Part shown: piece by piece, positions 32,340 to 43,400 of the stretch
Layout: each line of letters begins with the position of its first letter
Numbering within the stretch: position 1 is the stretch's first letter
From: Ruminococcus sp. XPD3002
GTDB lineage: Bacteria; Bacillota; Clostridia; Oscillospirales; Ruminococcaceae
Direction of reading: 5' to 3'
DNA length: 64,000 nucleotides
Assembly (NCBI GenBank): GCA_900119535.1
Contig: FPJT01000005.1
Span: forward strand, 151,095-215,094
Notes under the pieces: generated by a model
The model's database searches: none
Told to the model about the DNA's origin: nothing
The model's input: only the letters and a program-made list of their open reading frames with translations
Translations under genes and position numbers: made by a program

Positions 32340-32678
32340 TTGACAAGAGAATTTGTTATAACCAAAGAATTTGATAAAAACTGGAAAGATATTGGACTCA
32401 CCGATGATGACTTGAAGATATTACAGCAAGAGCTTATATTAAATCCACAAAAAGGTGATGTGATTCAGGGAACCAGTGGACTTCGCAAGTTAAGAATTGC
32501 ATTTGAAAACAGAGGAAAAAGCGGAAGTGGCAGAGTGTGTTACGTTGATTTTGCAGTATATGAGAAAATTTATCTTATTACTGCATATCCTAAGAATGAA
32601 AAGGAGAATCTAAGCAAATCGGAAAGAAATGCTATATCAGAGATGATAAAGCAGCTTGAACGTGCATTGAAAGGGTGA
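32340..32678 (+). CDS. RelE/HigB-like toxin of a type II toxin-antitoxin pair
   Basis: A 112-aa protein (MTREFVITKEFDKNWKDIGL ... GLRKLRIAFENRGKSGSGRV ... YEKIYLITAYPKNEKENLSK) with the RelE/HigB fold signature: basic beta-strands LRKLRIA and a late strand YLITAYPKNEKE. Such toxins are ribosome-dependent mRNA endonucleases. I place the start at the TTG at 32340, 5-6 nt after AGAGGTG. The toxin comes first and the antitoxin second, as in higBA. A consensus promoter with an operator-like spacer lies upstream. In an ICE, the pair would favour maintenance after excision. Confidence 0.82.
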   Translation: MTREFVITKEFDKNWKDIGLTDDDLKILQQELILNPQKGDVIQGTSGLRKLRIAFENRGKSGSGRVCYVDFAVYEKIYLITAYPKNEKENLSKSERNAISEMIKQLERALKG

Positions 32679-32682
32679 TATT

Positions 32683-32994
32683 ATGAAAGCATTTGATAGC
32701 ATTATGAAAGGTTTGAATGAAGCTGTTGAATACGAAAAGGGTGAAAAGACAGCTCGCTCAGAGCGTGTAACAATTATTCCCCCTCCAAATGTATCAGCAA
32801 GCGAAGTTAGGGAACTAAGGCTTCGGCTTAACATGACACAGAGTGCATTTGCTGCTCTAATGGGAGTAACAAACAAAACCGTTGAAGCATGGGAGAAAGG
32901 CACTAATACCCCTGCCGGAACGGCAAGAAGAATGATTGGATTGCTCGAAGCTGACAATTCTATTCCAGAAAAATACAATATCATAAATTATTAA
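32683..32994 (+). CDS. HigA/NadS-like HTH antitoxin
   Basis: A 103-aa protein. The N-terminal part (FDSIMKGLNEAVEYEKGEKT) would wrap the toxin. The C-terminal helix-turn-helix is VRELRLRLNMTQSAFAALMG followed by VTNKTVEAWEKGTNTPAGTA, the sequence pattern of HigA/NadS antitoxins. It starts 4 nt after the toxin stop. It probably neutralises the toxin and represses the shared promoter at 32288-32316. A strong terminator follows. Confidence 0.88.
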   Translation: MKAFDSIMKGLNEAVEYEKGEKTARSERVTIIPPPNVSASEVRELRLRLNMTQSAFAALMGVTNKTVEAWEKGTNTPAGTARRMIGLLEADNSIPEKYNIINY

Positions 32995-32998
32995 GCCA

Positions 32999-33024
32999 AA
33001 AGCTCCTGAGAAATCAGGAGCTTT
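32999..33024 (+). terminator. Terminator of the toxin-antitoxin operon
   Basis: AAAGCTCCTGA (32999-33009) pairs perfectly with TCAGGAGCTTT (33014-33024) around a GAAA loop, just after the antitoxin stop codon. The GAAA tetraloop and T-rich exit fit an intrinsic terminator. Confidence 0.75.
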
Positions 33025-33052
33025 GCTTATTTCTATTAGGAGTGAAATGTGT

Positions 33053-33229
33053 ATGTGTATTAAGGAATTTATGTCACCAGAACAGCTTGAAAAGTACAAT
33101 TCAAGCGATTTTACTCCGCAGCCGTCATTAGGCGGTGCAGAGTGTCAAGGTAATGGACAGCATGAAGAGGTAGAAAAACAGTGCGATGAATGTGATTATT
33201 TCCTTATATGCTTTCCAGAGACAAAGTAA
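33053..33229 (+). CDS. Small cysteine-rich protein (hypothetical)
   Basis: A 58-aa protein (MCIKEFMSPEQLEKYNSSDF...) with a C-terminal CDECDYFLIC cluster that could bind a metal. AGGAG lies 10 nt before the ATG at 33053. No family is recognised. It is followed by a new promoter for the Rep-like gene. Confidence 0.5.
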   Translation: MCIKEFMSPEQLEKYNSSDFTPQPSLGGAECQGNGQHEEVEKQCDECDYFLICFPETK

Positions 33230-33233
33230 ATAA

Positions 33234-33316
33234 TTGACATAAATAATCTAAAATTATATAAGTGTAAGCTCAACGTAACAAGTCAAACTAAGCACTATTC
33301 TCCGATAGTGCTTTTC
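33234..33316 (+). promoter_or_regulatory. Promoter and attenuator-like hairpin before the Rep-like gene
   Basis: TTGACA (33234-33239) and TATAAG (33257-33262) are 17 nt apart. The leader then contains AGCACTAT (33291-33298) paired with ATAGTGCT (33305-33312), followed by TTTCT: a terminator-like stem 33 nt before the GTG of the Rep-like gene. It suggests transcription attenuation, as in many replicon control systems. Confidence 0.6.
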
Positions 33317-33344
33317 TAATATCCAGAAGAAAAGAGGTGCAAAG

Positions 33345-34091
33345 GTGCGGAATATAAAATTATCCAATAAGATATTTGATCTTGGTTTATCTGCAAAGGA
33401 ACTGAGCATATATGCTTACCTTTGCAGCCTGCCGTCTGACTATCCAATGTTTGACGGTACTGCCGTTAAGGTTAAGCAGACTACAATAGCTCAGAAATGT
33501 GGCTTAAAGGCTGTTCAGACTGTCTCAAAGGTAATAAGCAGTCTTGCAACAAAAGGTCTTGTAATGCCGATTAAACGCTCCCTGAAGGCGAATGGATATA
33601 AAGGAACATACATATATGAAATAAAGAAGCTGCCAACAAATGACAGCTTCTTTTTTGTAGATCGCAGCGTATTCGGACAGCTCGTTCCGAGACAGATGAT
33701 GATTTATCTCTTTATATGTAAGAGCTTCTCTATGCAGCTTAAGGACTGCTGGAACAGCTATAATGACATATGCCGCCAAACAGGTATGAAGCGTGAGACA
33801 ATAATAAATACAATCTCAGAGCTTGAAAGCCTGAAGCTGATACGAAGAAGTAAGAGGAAATCAAAAGAGAATAGACGTGTATATGTAGATAATCATTATA
33901 TTCTCATCTTTTACGTCAAAGGAAAGATAAGGAAAAAGGGGAAAAAAATAGCCCGATTGCATTCGCAGTACAATCGGACTTGTGGATCGCTTATAAAAAG
34001 CATTAAGTTCACTTTTAATAATATCACAAAAAAGATGATTTGTCAAGTCAGCGGCAAAACTTTTTTTAAAAGGGGTAGTCCGCAAATTTAA
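33345..34091 (+). CDS. Replication initiator-like protein with winged-helix domains
   Basis: A 248-aa basic protein. The N-terminal part (DLGLSAKELSIYAYLCSLPS ... TTIAQKCGLKAVQTVSKVIS ... LATKGLVMPIKR) is a winged-helix unit like the RepA N-terminal domains of low-GC plasmids and ICEs. A second unit follows (WNSYNDICRQTGMKRETIIN ... ELESLKLIRRSKRKSK). The C-terminus is very basic. It starts at a GTG after AAGAGGTGCAAAG. It would bind DNA to allow autonomous replication of the excised ICE, or regulate genes; a catalytic Rep domain is not visible. Confidence 0.65.
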   Translation: MRNIKLSNKIFDLGLSAKELSIYAYLCSLPSDYPMFDGTAVKVKQTTIAQKCGLKAVQTVSKVISSLATKGLVMPIKRSLKANGYKGTYIYEIKKLPTNDSFFFVDRSVFGQLVPRQMMIYLFICKSFSMQLKDCWNSYNDICRQTGMKRETIINTISELESLKLIRRSKRKSKENRRVYVDNHYILIFYVKGKIRKKGKKIARLHSQYNRTCGSLIKSIKFTFNNITKKMICQVSGKTFFKRGSPQI

Positions 34092-34186
34092 AGTCATCTT
34101 CAAGTACCCAATTATATCACTTTATTGAAATAAAAAATACTGATTTACTTATAGTATATAAATAACATAAAGTATATAAACTTTAT

Positions 34187-34245
34187 TATAATATAGAGTC
34201 AGATGTGCGCACGAAATTAACAAATGTTCGGTGCGCTTTTTATTT
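34187..34245 (+). terminator. Terminator in the gap before the giant gene
   Basis: GCGCAC (34207-34212) pairs with GTGCGC (34231-34236) with additional GAA/TTC pairing inside, followed by a T-rich run from 34237. A TATAAT (34187-34192) lies just upstream, so a very short transcript is possible. The rest of the 34092-34478 gap shows no supportable gene. Confidence 0.6.
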
Positions 34246-34426
34246 TTCAATAAAGCAACAAGCGAAAAAGGAGGGGTGTCAGTGTTGAATACTTCGTAAA
34301 GGGAATTTCCTGACGGTTATTTTTTTATAAATACTGTTGATCTGCACAATCAGACGAGATTTTAAATTCTGGTTTTTGTGGCGGAGAGAGAATGAATTCA
34401 AAAAATCAAATATCCATGCAAAAAAC

Positions 34427-34455
34427 TTGACTTCTCTGCTTTAAAGTGTTACTAT
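34427..34455 (+). promoter_or_regulatory. Promoter of the giant polyprotein gene
   Basis: TTGACT (34427-34432) and TACTAT (34450-34455) lie 17 nt apart. The strong binding site AAGGGAGG follows and the ATG is at 34479, leaving a leader of only about 15-20 nt. Confidence 0.6.
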
Positions 34456-34478
34456 GATAAAGGGAGGTAAAAATTATC

Positions 34479-37400
34479 ATGGCAAATTCTATACCCGTAG
34501 GACATTACAGTCAGCTGGGTAAACAAACAATCAAGCGAATGGTAAACGATGATGTTGAGTACATGAACTTCCTCAAATACTTCGGAAGAGTATTCAAGCA
34601 TCCTGTATCAGTGGCACTGGAATTCTATGTGAACAGACCGGAAGCGCAGTTTATTGCTTCTGGAAATCAATGGAAACGTGCTGGTTATCAGGTAAATCCT
34701 GCAAGCATAGGCATTCAGTTCCTCGATCAGAAAGGTAACGAAGTTACACTATACGATTTTGAAGATGTAATAGGGGATTATCCTCCTAAGCGGTGGACTA
34801 TAACGAACAGAAATGTTGATGCTGTCCGTAACGAACTCGGACTTCCAAATGATGCGCCTCTTTTCAGTTCGTTGGATGAGTCTGCTGCTTCCGCTATCGA
34901 TGATTTAAGCTTGATTCAGGACTTAGAACTTACAGATCTTTCAAGCGAAGATAAGCTTAAATTCCGTAATTCGTATCATAACATGATACAGACGATGATA
35001 GCCGGAAGATTGGAAATCAACGGTGCAAGGTATAATGTTCAGCCTGACAGAACTGCATTAGAATTCTGTAAAAACGATGAACAAATGCTTATGCTGCTGA
35101 CAAGTGCTGCATCTTCCGCAAGAAAAGCACTTACAAGCGTAGAATATGCCTTTGATACCCTGAGAACCGAAAATGCTTTACGAAAGGAAGAACAGAATTA
35201 TGACTTACGAACAGTGGAAAGCTCTCAGCGAAGAGCAGAAAATGGAAGTTCCCGAAGTGGAATATCCTCAGATACCGAAAGAACAGCTGGAGAACGGACT
35301 GACAGAGTCTCATCTGGAGAAGAAGGACGGACAGCTGGGGTGGACAATAGTTCAGAAAGTCGGAGATCAGGAGAAAATATTCTGGATAGCGGAAACAATA
35401 ACGAAAACGATAACATCAGGGGAAATGACGATAGAGCAGCCGTATCTTCTGAACCCATTGGACGGACTGTATATCCCAATGATACAGAACGAACCTTCGA
35501 TGAAAGAACAACCGGTGGGACTGTACGGCAGAATGTGGATGGAGAACATGGAGAAGAACTATCCAGCAAAGGTGGAACTGATGATGTTCAATCACAATTA
35601 TCTGACGGTAGCTCGGTCAGTGGACAAGAGAGCATCGGAGTATTACGAACAGCTGAGCGAGAAATGGGACAGGGACAATCCTCGTCCGACAACGGGATAC
35701 GAAGCAATTCAGCAGTGGTCAAGGATGAAGAAGTACGAGATAGATCACTTAGTAATGACGGAAGTAGTTCTCGTTCCGGTGACAACTCCGTAAATGACGA
35801 AATCATCAATAAATGGACGGATATTGACGTTATCATAGATAACGATAACGGTACTGTTGATTGGGTATATTATAATCCCGACAGTTCTGAAGGCGGACAG
35901 CTTGTTGTAAGCCATATTTCACAGGACTCTTTGATAGAGGCATCTCGATTTGAAAATGCATTTGATTTCATTCAGTCAATATCTACGCAAGAGCTTATAG
36001 ATATATCTGCGGTTGATTTTGCCGATACAGCAAACTACTACTATGATTTATCTGAAAATAACAATACATTACGTGTGTTCAAATCAGAAAATCCTGAGAA
36101 AATAGCGCAATTCCTGATAGACTATGCAAAGAAACTTGACAATTTAACAAACAACAGTTATTTTTCATATCGTACTGCGCTCAAGAATACAAGATTTACA
36201 AGGCTTAATGAAAACCAGACTTTCAATTATAGCTATTCAAAATTCATAGATACTCCTGAAAACAGTATATGGGGTGACGTTCAGAGCAGTTTCCGTATAA
36301 ATAACGGCATATTTGAAGTGTCTACGGCTTCACATGGCGGTATTATGATAAAATCCGAAATTGCAAGGATCCTGTTTTCAAAAGAAGCTCAGGCTGTCGC
36401 TCAGAAAGAAAATGGTTGGTATTACTTTGAGGAAGATTGTGACTATGCAGTTGCCAAGAGAGAGCTTCTTGATAAAGGACTATTTGAGAATATCGACTAC
36501 TATTTTTCAAGACAGTATAACAAAAAAACCGATGAATTCTTTTCACTATATTCCAATAGTCTTAATGAAAGCATTCAGCGTTGGCACAGCAAATACTGGG
36601 ACAGCCGTGAAGCAGCTCTTTTTAATGCACTTTCTCCTGAAGAACAGGCAGAGGAAATCGGACAGCTTTCATTTGCAGATAATGTGACAGACGAAGCTGA
36701 TGAAGCTGAGACTGCTGAAATCAGAAATCATGCGATTGAAACGACAATGAACGATATAAGGAAGCGTATTGAACATATAGAAGCTGCTAACGGTGATCCG
36801 AATGAGCTTGCAACACAGGTCAATATGCTGAATTTCCTACAAACTGCCGCAGAACAGGGTGTTGAGATTACTTCTGAGAACTTCAAATCATTTGTAGCTG
36901 AGAACGGCGTTGCTACAAGTAGCGACGTATCTGAGAATTACTTTGAGATATATCAGCTTAAAAATGACGAAAATCTGCATTATCACAGATTTACAAGCTA
37001 TGAGCAACTTACAAAAGAAGGAAATGTTGTTGATGCTGAGAATTATAATCTCGTATACACAGCAGAGCTTACAGGCGGTACAACACTTGAAGATATATAT
37101 ACCCGTTTCAATATCTCTCATCCAGCAGACTTCAACGGACACTCGCTTTCTGTAAGTGACATTATCGTAGTACATGACAGCAGCGATGTTGCCGCATACT
37201 ATGTAGATGATGTTGGCTACAAGCGTGTTCCTGAGTTTTTGAAGCCTGAACACGAGCAGAGTATCGTTGATACAAATATCAACGATGAAGCAGTTATTGA
37301 AACAGTTTCAAATGATAATGAACAGGCAATACATGACGGTTTTGCCACTGTTTACGGTAATCATAATTACACTGAAAAGCAAAAGTTGTTCCTTGAACGT

Positions 37401-40400
37401 CTCGAAAAGTTTGCTGTAAGAGAAAACGTAACAGAAAACATCATAGATACGGCATTTGAAAAGAATTCAGCATTCCATAACACCTATGGAAACAGAGAGT
37501 ATGTAAGTCGAAATATCTTTGGCAGACGTTTAGGCAGTACCGAAAGAGAACTTATATCAGCTATCCAGACAAATATAGCAAAGACTTCTGAGAAAGAGCC
37601 TGTGACACTTGATGAAGTTATTGCTAAGTTCTATGGTTCTGACAGCTCAGAGGTAAAGAGTGCAGACGGTACATGGTCTATCAACTATACAGACGGTGTT
37701 GAGTTTGCCGAAGTATACCACAACGGTAACGTTGCTTGTGCTGTTCTGCTTGAAGATGATGTATTTTCCGTAAAACCTTACGAAGAATTAAGTGCTGTTC
37801 CTGCAATGGTCGCAAGAGCAATGAAAGCAGTTCTGCCTGACACAGAGGTTCAGCTCCTGCAATTTGAGCGTACTTTCGAGAATGATCTTGAAAAAGCTCA
37901 GTATCTTATCAATTCATTCTGTGAGAGTGAATACGGCAGTGAAGCTGATTTCAGTGATATGCATAACATAGGTATTGCGTATACAACTTTGACCGACGCT
38001 GAACTACCAGTTCAGGTTTCAGCCGACCTCATAGATCATAGAATAACCTATGAATTTGACGGTGAGATATACAGTACAGAGCAGTATAGCGGAATAAGAG
38101 ATATGGTTGAAAACGGTCTGACAGGTCTTGACTTTAATGAACTTGTTTCAGTTCCAGATGATGTAATAGAACGCCATGAACAATCAGACGTTCCGGAGAC
38201 CGAAAGATATTCCACTATATACATGACATTATCACGTTGCCAGCAGGATTGCAACTATGCTATAAACAGGGCAGATGAGATTAATAGCTTTACTGCTCTT
38301 AACAAGTATATGTACGGTGGAGATGCTGCTTCTTGCATTAGGATAATGCGTGAGTTCTATGATAAGCTTCCCGATAATGAGAAGCCAGAGTGGTTGTCCG
38401 CAGCGGATATAGACAGCTATGAAAAGCAGCTTAATAATATTATTACAAAGCTCAACGCAGAAGAAATAAAAACAGCTCCACAAGTTCTTATAAGTGCCGA
38501 AATAAACGGTGAATTCAATTATTATAATCTGTCAGGCAATTCTCTTGACGATATAATGAGAGTAGCTAAAACGATAGATCCGCTTGTTAGGTATTCTGAT
38601 CTTGGAAACAGGATAAGCGGAGAAGAATATGCCGAAATTCAGCAAAGCGCAGATTTTTCTTTTTCAGTAAAGCTTGACTTTGATAACGACGCTGCGACTA
38701 TTTACAGAGTAAATGGTGGTCATGGTGGAATATCCGAAGCCGACAGGACAGATGATAACATTTCTTTTGAGAACATTAAAATATCTGAATATCGCTTACC
38801 ATATACAGGTCTTGGTGCTGAGAACATCACTATAAATGCTGAGGACGCTATATCAATGTGGGACAATGGCTTTAAGGTTTATTATAATAATGAAGCCGTT
38901 CCGAAACGCAATGAGCTTCCCGAAGAAACAGATGTAACTGAGGTGTTCAGTGATGACAAAGTATTCACAGCTGCCTTTGGTGACGTAAAGCAGCAGAATA
39001 TGATAGATACTATCGCAAGCAATATACATGATCTCGACGCAGTTATGGACGAGGACAGATATATTGATATTCGTGGTTTCATAGATACTGATGAAGATAA
39101 TGCTTTTGAGTGGAATGATAATCTGAATGTATATCAGAATGTTGAAAAAGCACTTGTGCAGCATAATTATAACTTTATAGATGAATACCTCACTGCTGTT
39201 CATGACGATCATGATAGTATAAGAGCTGATATAGCTCAAGATACGCTCGTTGAGTATAACAACTATGCTCCGCCTTTCAAGGAGTATAATACTGTAATAG
39301 ATCTTCCAGAGTACAGTCTGTCCATAGATTTGAAGGAATTGGACGATCTTTATCTCAGAGATGAATATTCCGTTTATAAAGGTGGCATGGATAGCAATGG
39401 TCATGAGCGCAAAGATAATTATTCAGCTCAGAGTGCTACTCTTACCGTGAGACTCAATGCCTATGGTTATGCAGAAGTTGAGGAATACAATAGTTATTCT
39501 GAGTTTAGTCCTACAACAAATTCGGATTTTGACCTTTCAAACGAAGAAGATGTGCAGGAGCTTAGAGATAAGGTTGCAAAATTCATTGGTAATTCCGAAA
39601 ATCTTGAGGTGTATTCTCATAAATATGAGGAAACAAAGTCATATCAGGTCAAGGAAGGTGCCGTTGATACAAATAGCAACGACATTGAACAGCTGACCGA
39701 TGAGCTGAATGCTCAGACATTAAGTGATGTTGAAGTCGGTGATATTCTGCTTACAAGAGAGCCTGAAACAGGAGAAGCAATGTATTTCCGCATTGACAGC
39801 ATGAATGACAACTTTATGGTAAGCATGACTCGCGTTGCTGACGCTGCTGGAAACGACTACACCGAAATAGGACTTGCGACAAAGGGAATTATTGACGGTC
39901 ACTGGAAAGAAACGCTGCTCGATGAGAATACAGACTTCCCGATAGTGCGATATACAAAGAATTATCAGGAAGAACTAAGAAATATCAACGTGGATAATAC
40001 TGCTATTGATATTCCTGAATACGGTATAATTGTAGATTTAAAGGATATTAATTCCTTTGTAGTCGAAGATACACATTATATCAAAGACAACAATGTGCTG
40101 AACAGAATGCTGTCAATTGAGCTTACAGCTGACGACACTGCGGAGTCTGTTATTATAACAGAAGGTTCAGATGATAAGCCAACAATGAGCTTTGATTTAT
40201 CGGATAAAGCTGATAAAAAGGCAATAAAAGACCTTGTTACGGACTTTATAAGTAAATCTAACGAGCTGAATATCTATTCTTTATCAAATGATGAAGATTT
40301 AAGCGTTAAAGAAACATTTGATATTACAGCCGTCCAAAAAGACGTTGCAGCAGTTATCAATGATGTTCCTCAGATAGATGAAAGACCTCATAAGAGAGCT

Positions 40401-43400
40401 TCCAGAGCTGAAATGCTTTACAGAGAGTTCACAGAAGCTTTTCCCGATATTGCAGACGGTAATCATACACATGAAAGATACGGTGACTATGATGAATATG
40501 GGGAGAATGACGCATTTGAGCCGCTTTCGGTAGAAGCATTGGGCGGTAATACCTATGCATTTATGACATGGTATATTCAGAATGGTGATTTAATGCGTGA
40601 TCCTGATTTTGTTTTCACTCTCGATCATGAAAACAAAGAACTTCATGTATTGGAATATCAGATGGACGGTGTTCCGTCAATAGGCACTGTATATCAGACT
40701 GTTGAGCTTGAAGATGGTTCTATTGACAAGAAACTGCAAGCAGCACTGGAAGAAAACTTCCGATTAAACTTACGAAATGCTATTTCAGCCGGCAGAGAGC
40801 TGTCATCATATACAGACAGCAACGGCGATGTTCATGAATTACAAGATCGGACCGAAAGAGTTATCGAACCTGAACAGCCAGAAATTCAGGACGAAAGTGC
40901 ATATTACCGTGAGATACTTAATGCTTTTTCAGAGGAACATGGTCTTGGCGAGCTGAACATAAAGCCAAATGACAGTGGCTTCCATATAACTGAGAAATTC
41001 AAAGACGGTATTTCTGTTCCGATATGGTACATTTCAAAGGCAAATTCAAGTATTCCATTGACAGTTGATGAAGTTGCAAAGGAACTTCGTTCATTTGAAG
41101 AAGCAGCTGAAAAGAATAACATTCAAGTTTCGGAATATGGCTATCGTGAGCAAAGAGTTAAAGATCATGGCGGTATATCGGAGCTTCCCCCTATACAAGA
41201 TAATTTGCCAGAAATAAAGTACGCTGATAATCCTATAAGCAAAATCAGAGATAACATAACAGCTATCAAAGAAATGCAGAGATTGGAAGAATGCGAAGCA
41301 AAAGGAGAATATCCTTATGATGAAAGTAGAAACTCATACTATAGCGAAGAAGCTTGTACAGAACGGTTAAGACGTTATTCTGGTTGGGGTGGAGTATCAC
41401 AGTTGTTCGATGAGCGTTATCCAGCAATGAAAAGTCTTAGAAATGAGCTTAAAAACCTTCTTTCTGAGGAAGAATATGCAGCAGCACGTTCCAGTACACT
41501 GAATTCACACTATACTCCGCAGACAATCATTGATGAAATGTACAAGACAATCCGAAATATGGGACTTCCTAAGAATTCACGCATACTTGAACCTTCTTGT
41601 GGAACTGGAAACTTTATAAGCCGTATGCCGCATGATATGGGTAACGGCGGAATTGTAGGTGTTGAGATTGATCCTATAACTGCAAAGATAGCGAAGCACC
41701 TTAACGTCCCGAAACGTAATCCAAATGATGATAATAAGAGTGAAAAAGTATTATCAGAGACACGAGATATAAAGATACTTAACTGTGGCTTTGAGAGGTC
41801 TCCGCTTGAAAATAACAGCTTTGACGCTGTTATAGGCAATGTGCCTTTCGGTGATTATAAGCTCAGTGATCCAGATTATACTAATGATTTACTGATACAT
41901 GACGCTTTCTTCCGCAAGGCACTCGATAAAGTTGCCCCGGGCGGAATTGTAGCTTTCATAACATCATCGGGAACGCTTGATAAGAAAAATCCTAAGATAA
42001 GAGAACATCTTTCAATAAAAGCTGACCTCATAGGAGCCGTAAGGCTACCCAATAACGCTTTCGCAGACGCTGATACAAAGGTAACATCTGACATTATATT
42101 CCTTCAAAAGCGCAAAACACCTCTTAATGTTTACGATCCGAAGCCTGATTGGTGCTATACTGCTCCTGTTGAGGTTGAAATGATTGGTAAAAAGTATGAG
42201 GGAGAGAAGCGTACAGCGTATATCAACTCATATTTTGCAAAAAATCCGCAGATGGTTCTTGGTACAATAAAACAGACAACTCATTTTGATATGCTAACTT
42301 GTGAACCAAATGAGGAAATAACGCTGCAAGAACAGCTTGAAACAGCTTTCCGTCAGCTCAATGCTAAGATAAAAATTGAAAAACGTGAACGTTCTAATCT
42401 TGAAAAGAGAGGTTACATCGAACCGTGGGGCAAGAATTTCACATATCAGATTAAGGACGATAAGGTATACTACAATTTAGGAAATGCTATGGAGGAAGTT
42501 GAGGGCAGTGATAAGAAAATAGCAAAGCTAAAATCACTTTGTGAACTGCGTGATATAACAAGAGAGCTTCTTAATAAGCAGCAGTCCTATGCTCGTGATG
42601 AGGAACTCATTCCTCTCAGAAATAAGCTAAATGCTAAGTATGATAGCTTTGTAAAGGATAACGGTGAACTCAGTAGCAAGAGTGTTAAAAAGCTTTTCAG
42701 TCTCGATGCTGATTATCCTATACTGGATGCACTGGAGAATATAGATCCCGATACTAAGCAAATTACGAAGGCAGATATATTCACAAGAAGAACAGTAAGT
42801 CCTGTTGCAGAGATTACAGAAGTTGCTTCCTCAGAGGAAGCTATGCAGATCTCGCTTGATAAAAAAGGCAGAGTTGATATATATTATATGGCAACGTTAC
42901 TTCAAAACAAGTATGAAAATGCAGAAATTACAGACGTAATGAAGTATATTACCGATGAACTTCTTGATAAAGGAATGATATTCCGGGATCCTGAGAAGAT
43001 AGCAACAGGAAAGCCGTATGCAGAAATCGTAGACAGAGCTGAATATCTCTGTGGTAATGTGCGAAGAAAACTTGTAATGGCTGAGACATTTGCAAATCAG
43101 GACAGCAGCTTTAGCAGTAATGTTGATGCTCTCAAGGAAGTAATTCCAGAAGAGATAGGAGCTGCTGAGATAAGTGCTGACCTCGGCTGTACATGGATAG
43201 ATACATCAGACTACGAAGCATTTATGCGTGAACTTTCAGGCAGAACGGAATATGATTCAAGAAATTTCGGACTGCGTTTCTCTGAGATAACAGGCAAATT
43301 CAGTATAGAAAATTCCAAAACAAGAAATTTATCAGCTCTTAATCCAAATGAAATATCTACATACGGAACTGAAGATATGAATATGTATCATATCTTAGAG

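Noticed and set aside
35225-35836. Antisense open frames opposite the TnpV overlap
   Set aside because: They are low-complexity mirror frames of the Ser/Gly-rich linker without ribosome binding sites.
38853-39404. A 183-aa minus-strand frame inside the giant gene
   Set aside because: Ile-rich composition mirrors the codons of the sense gene and there is no start signal; a shadow frame.
39991-39998. ATATCAACG near residue 1839 of the giant protein as a half-copy of the palindrome
   Set aside because: Only the right half is present; a 9-base match is expected by chance in 64 kb of AT-rich DNA.
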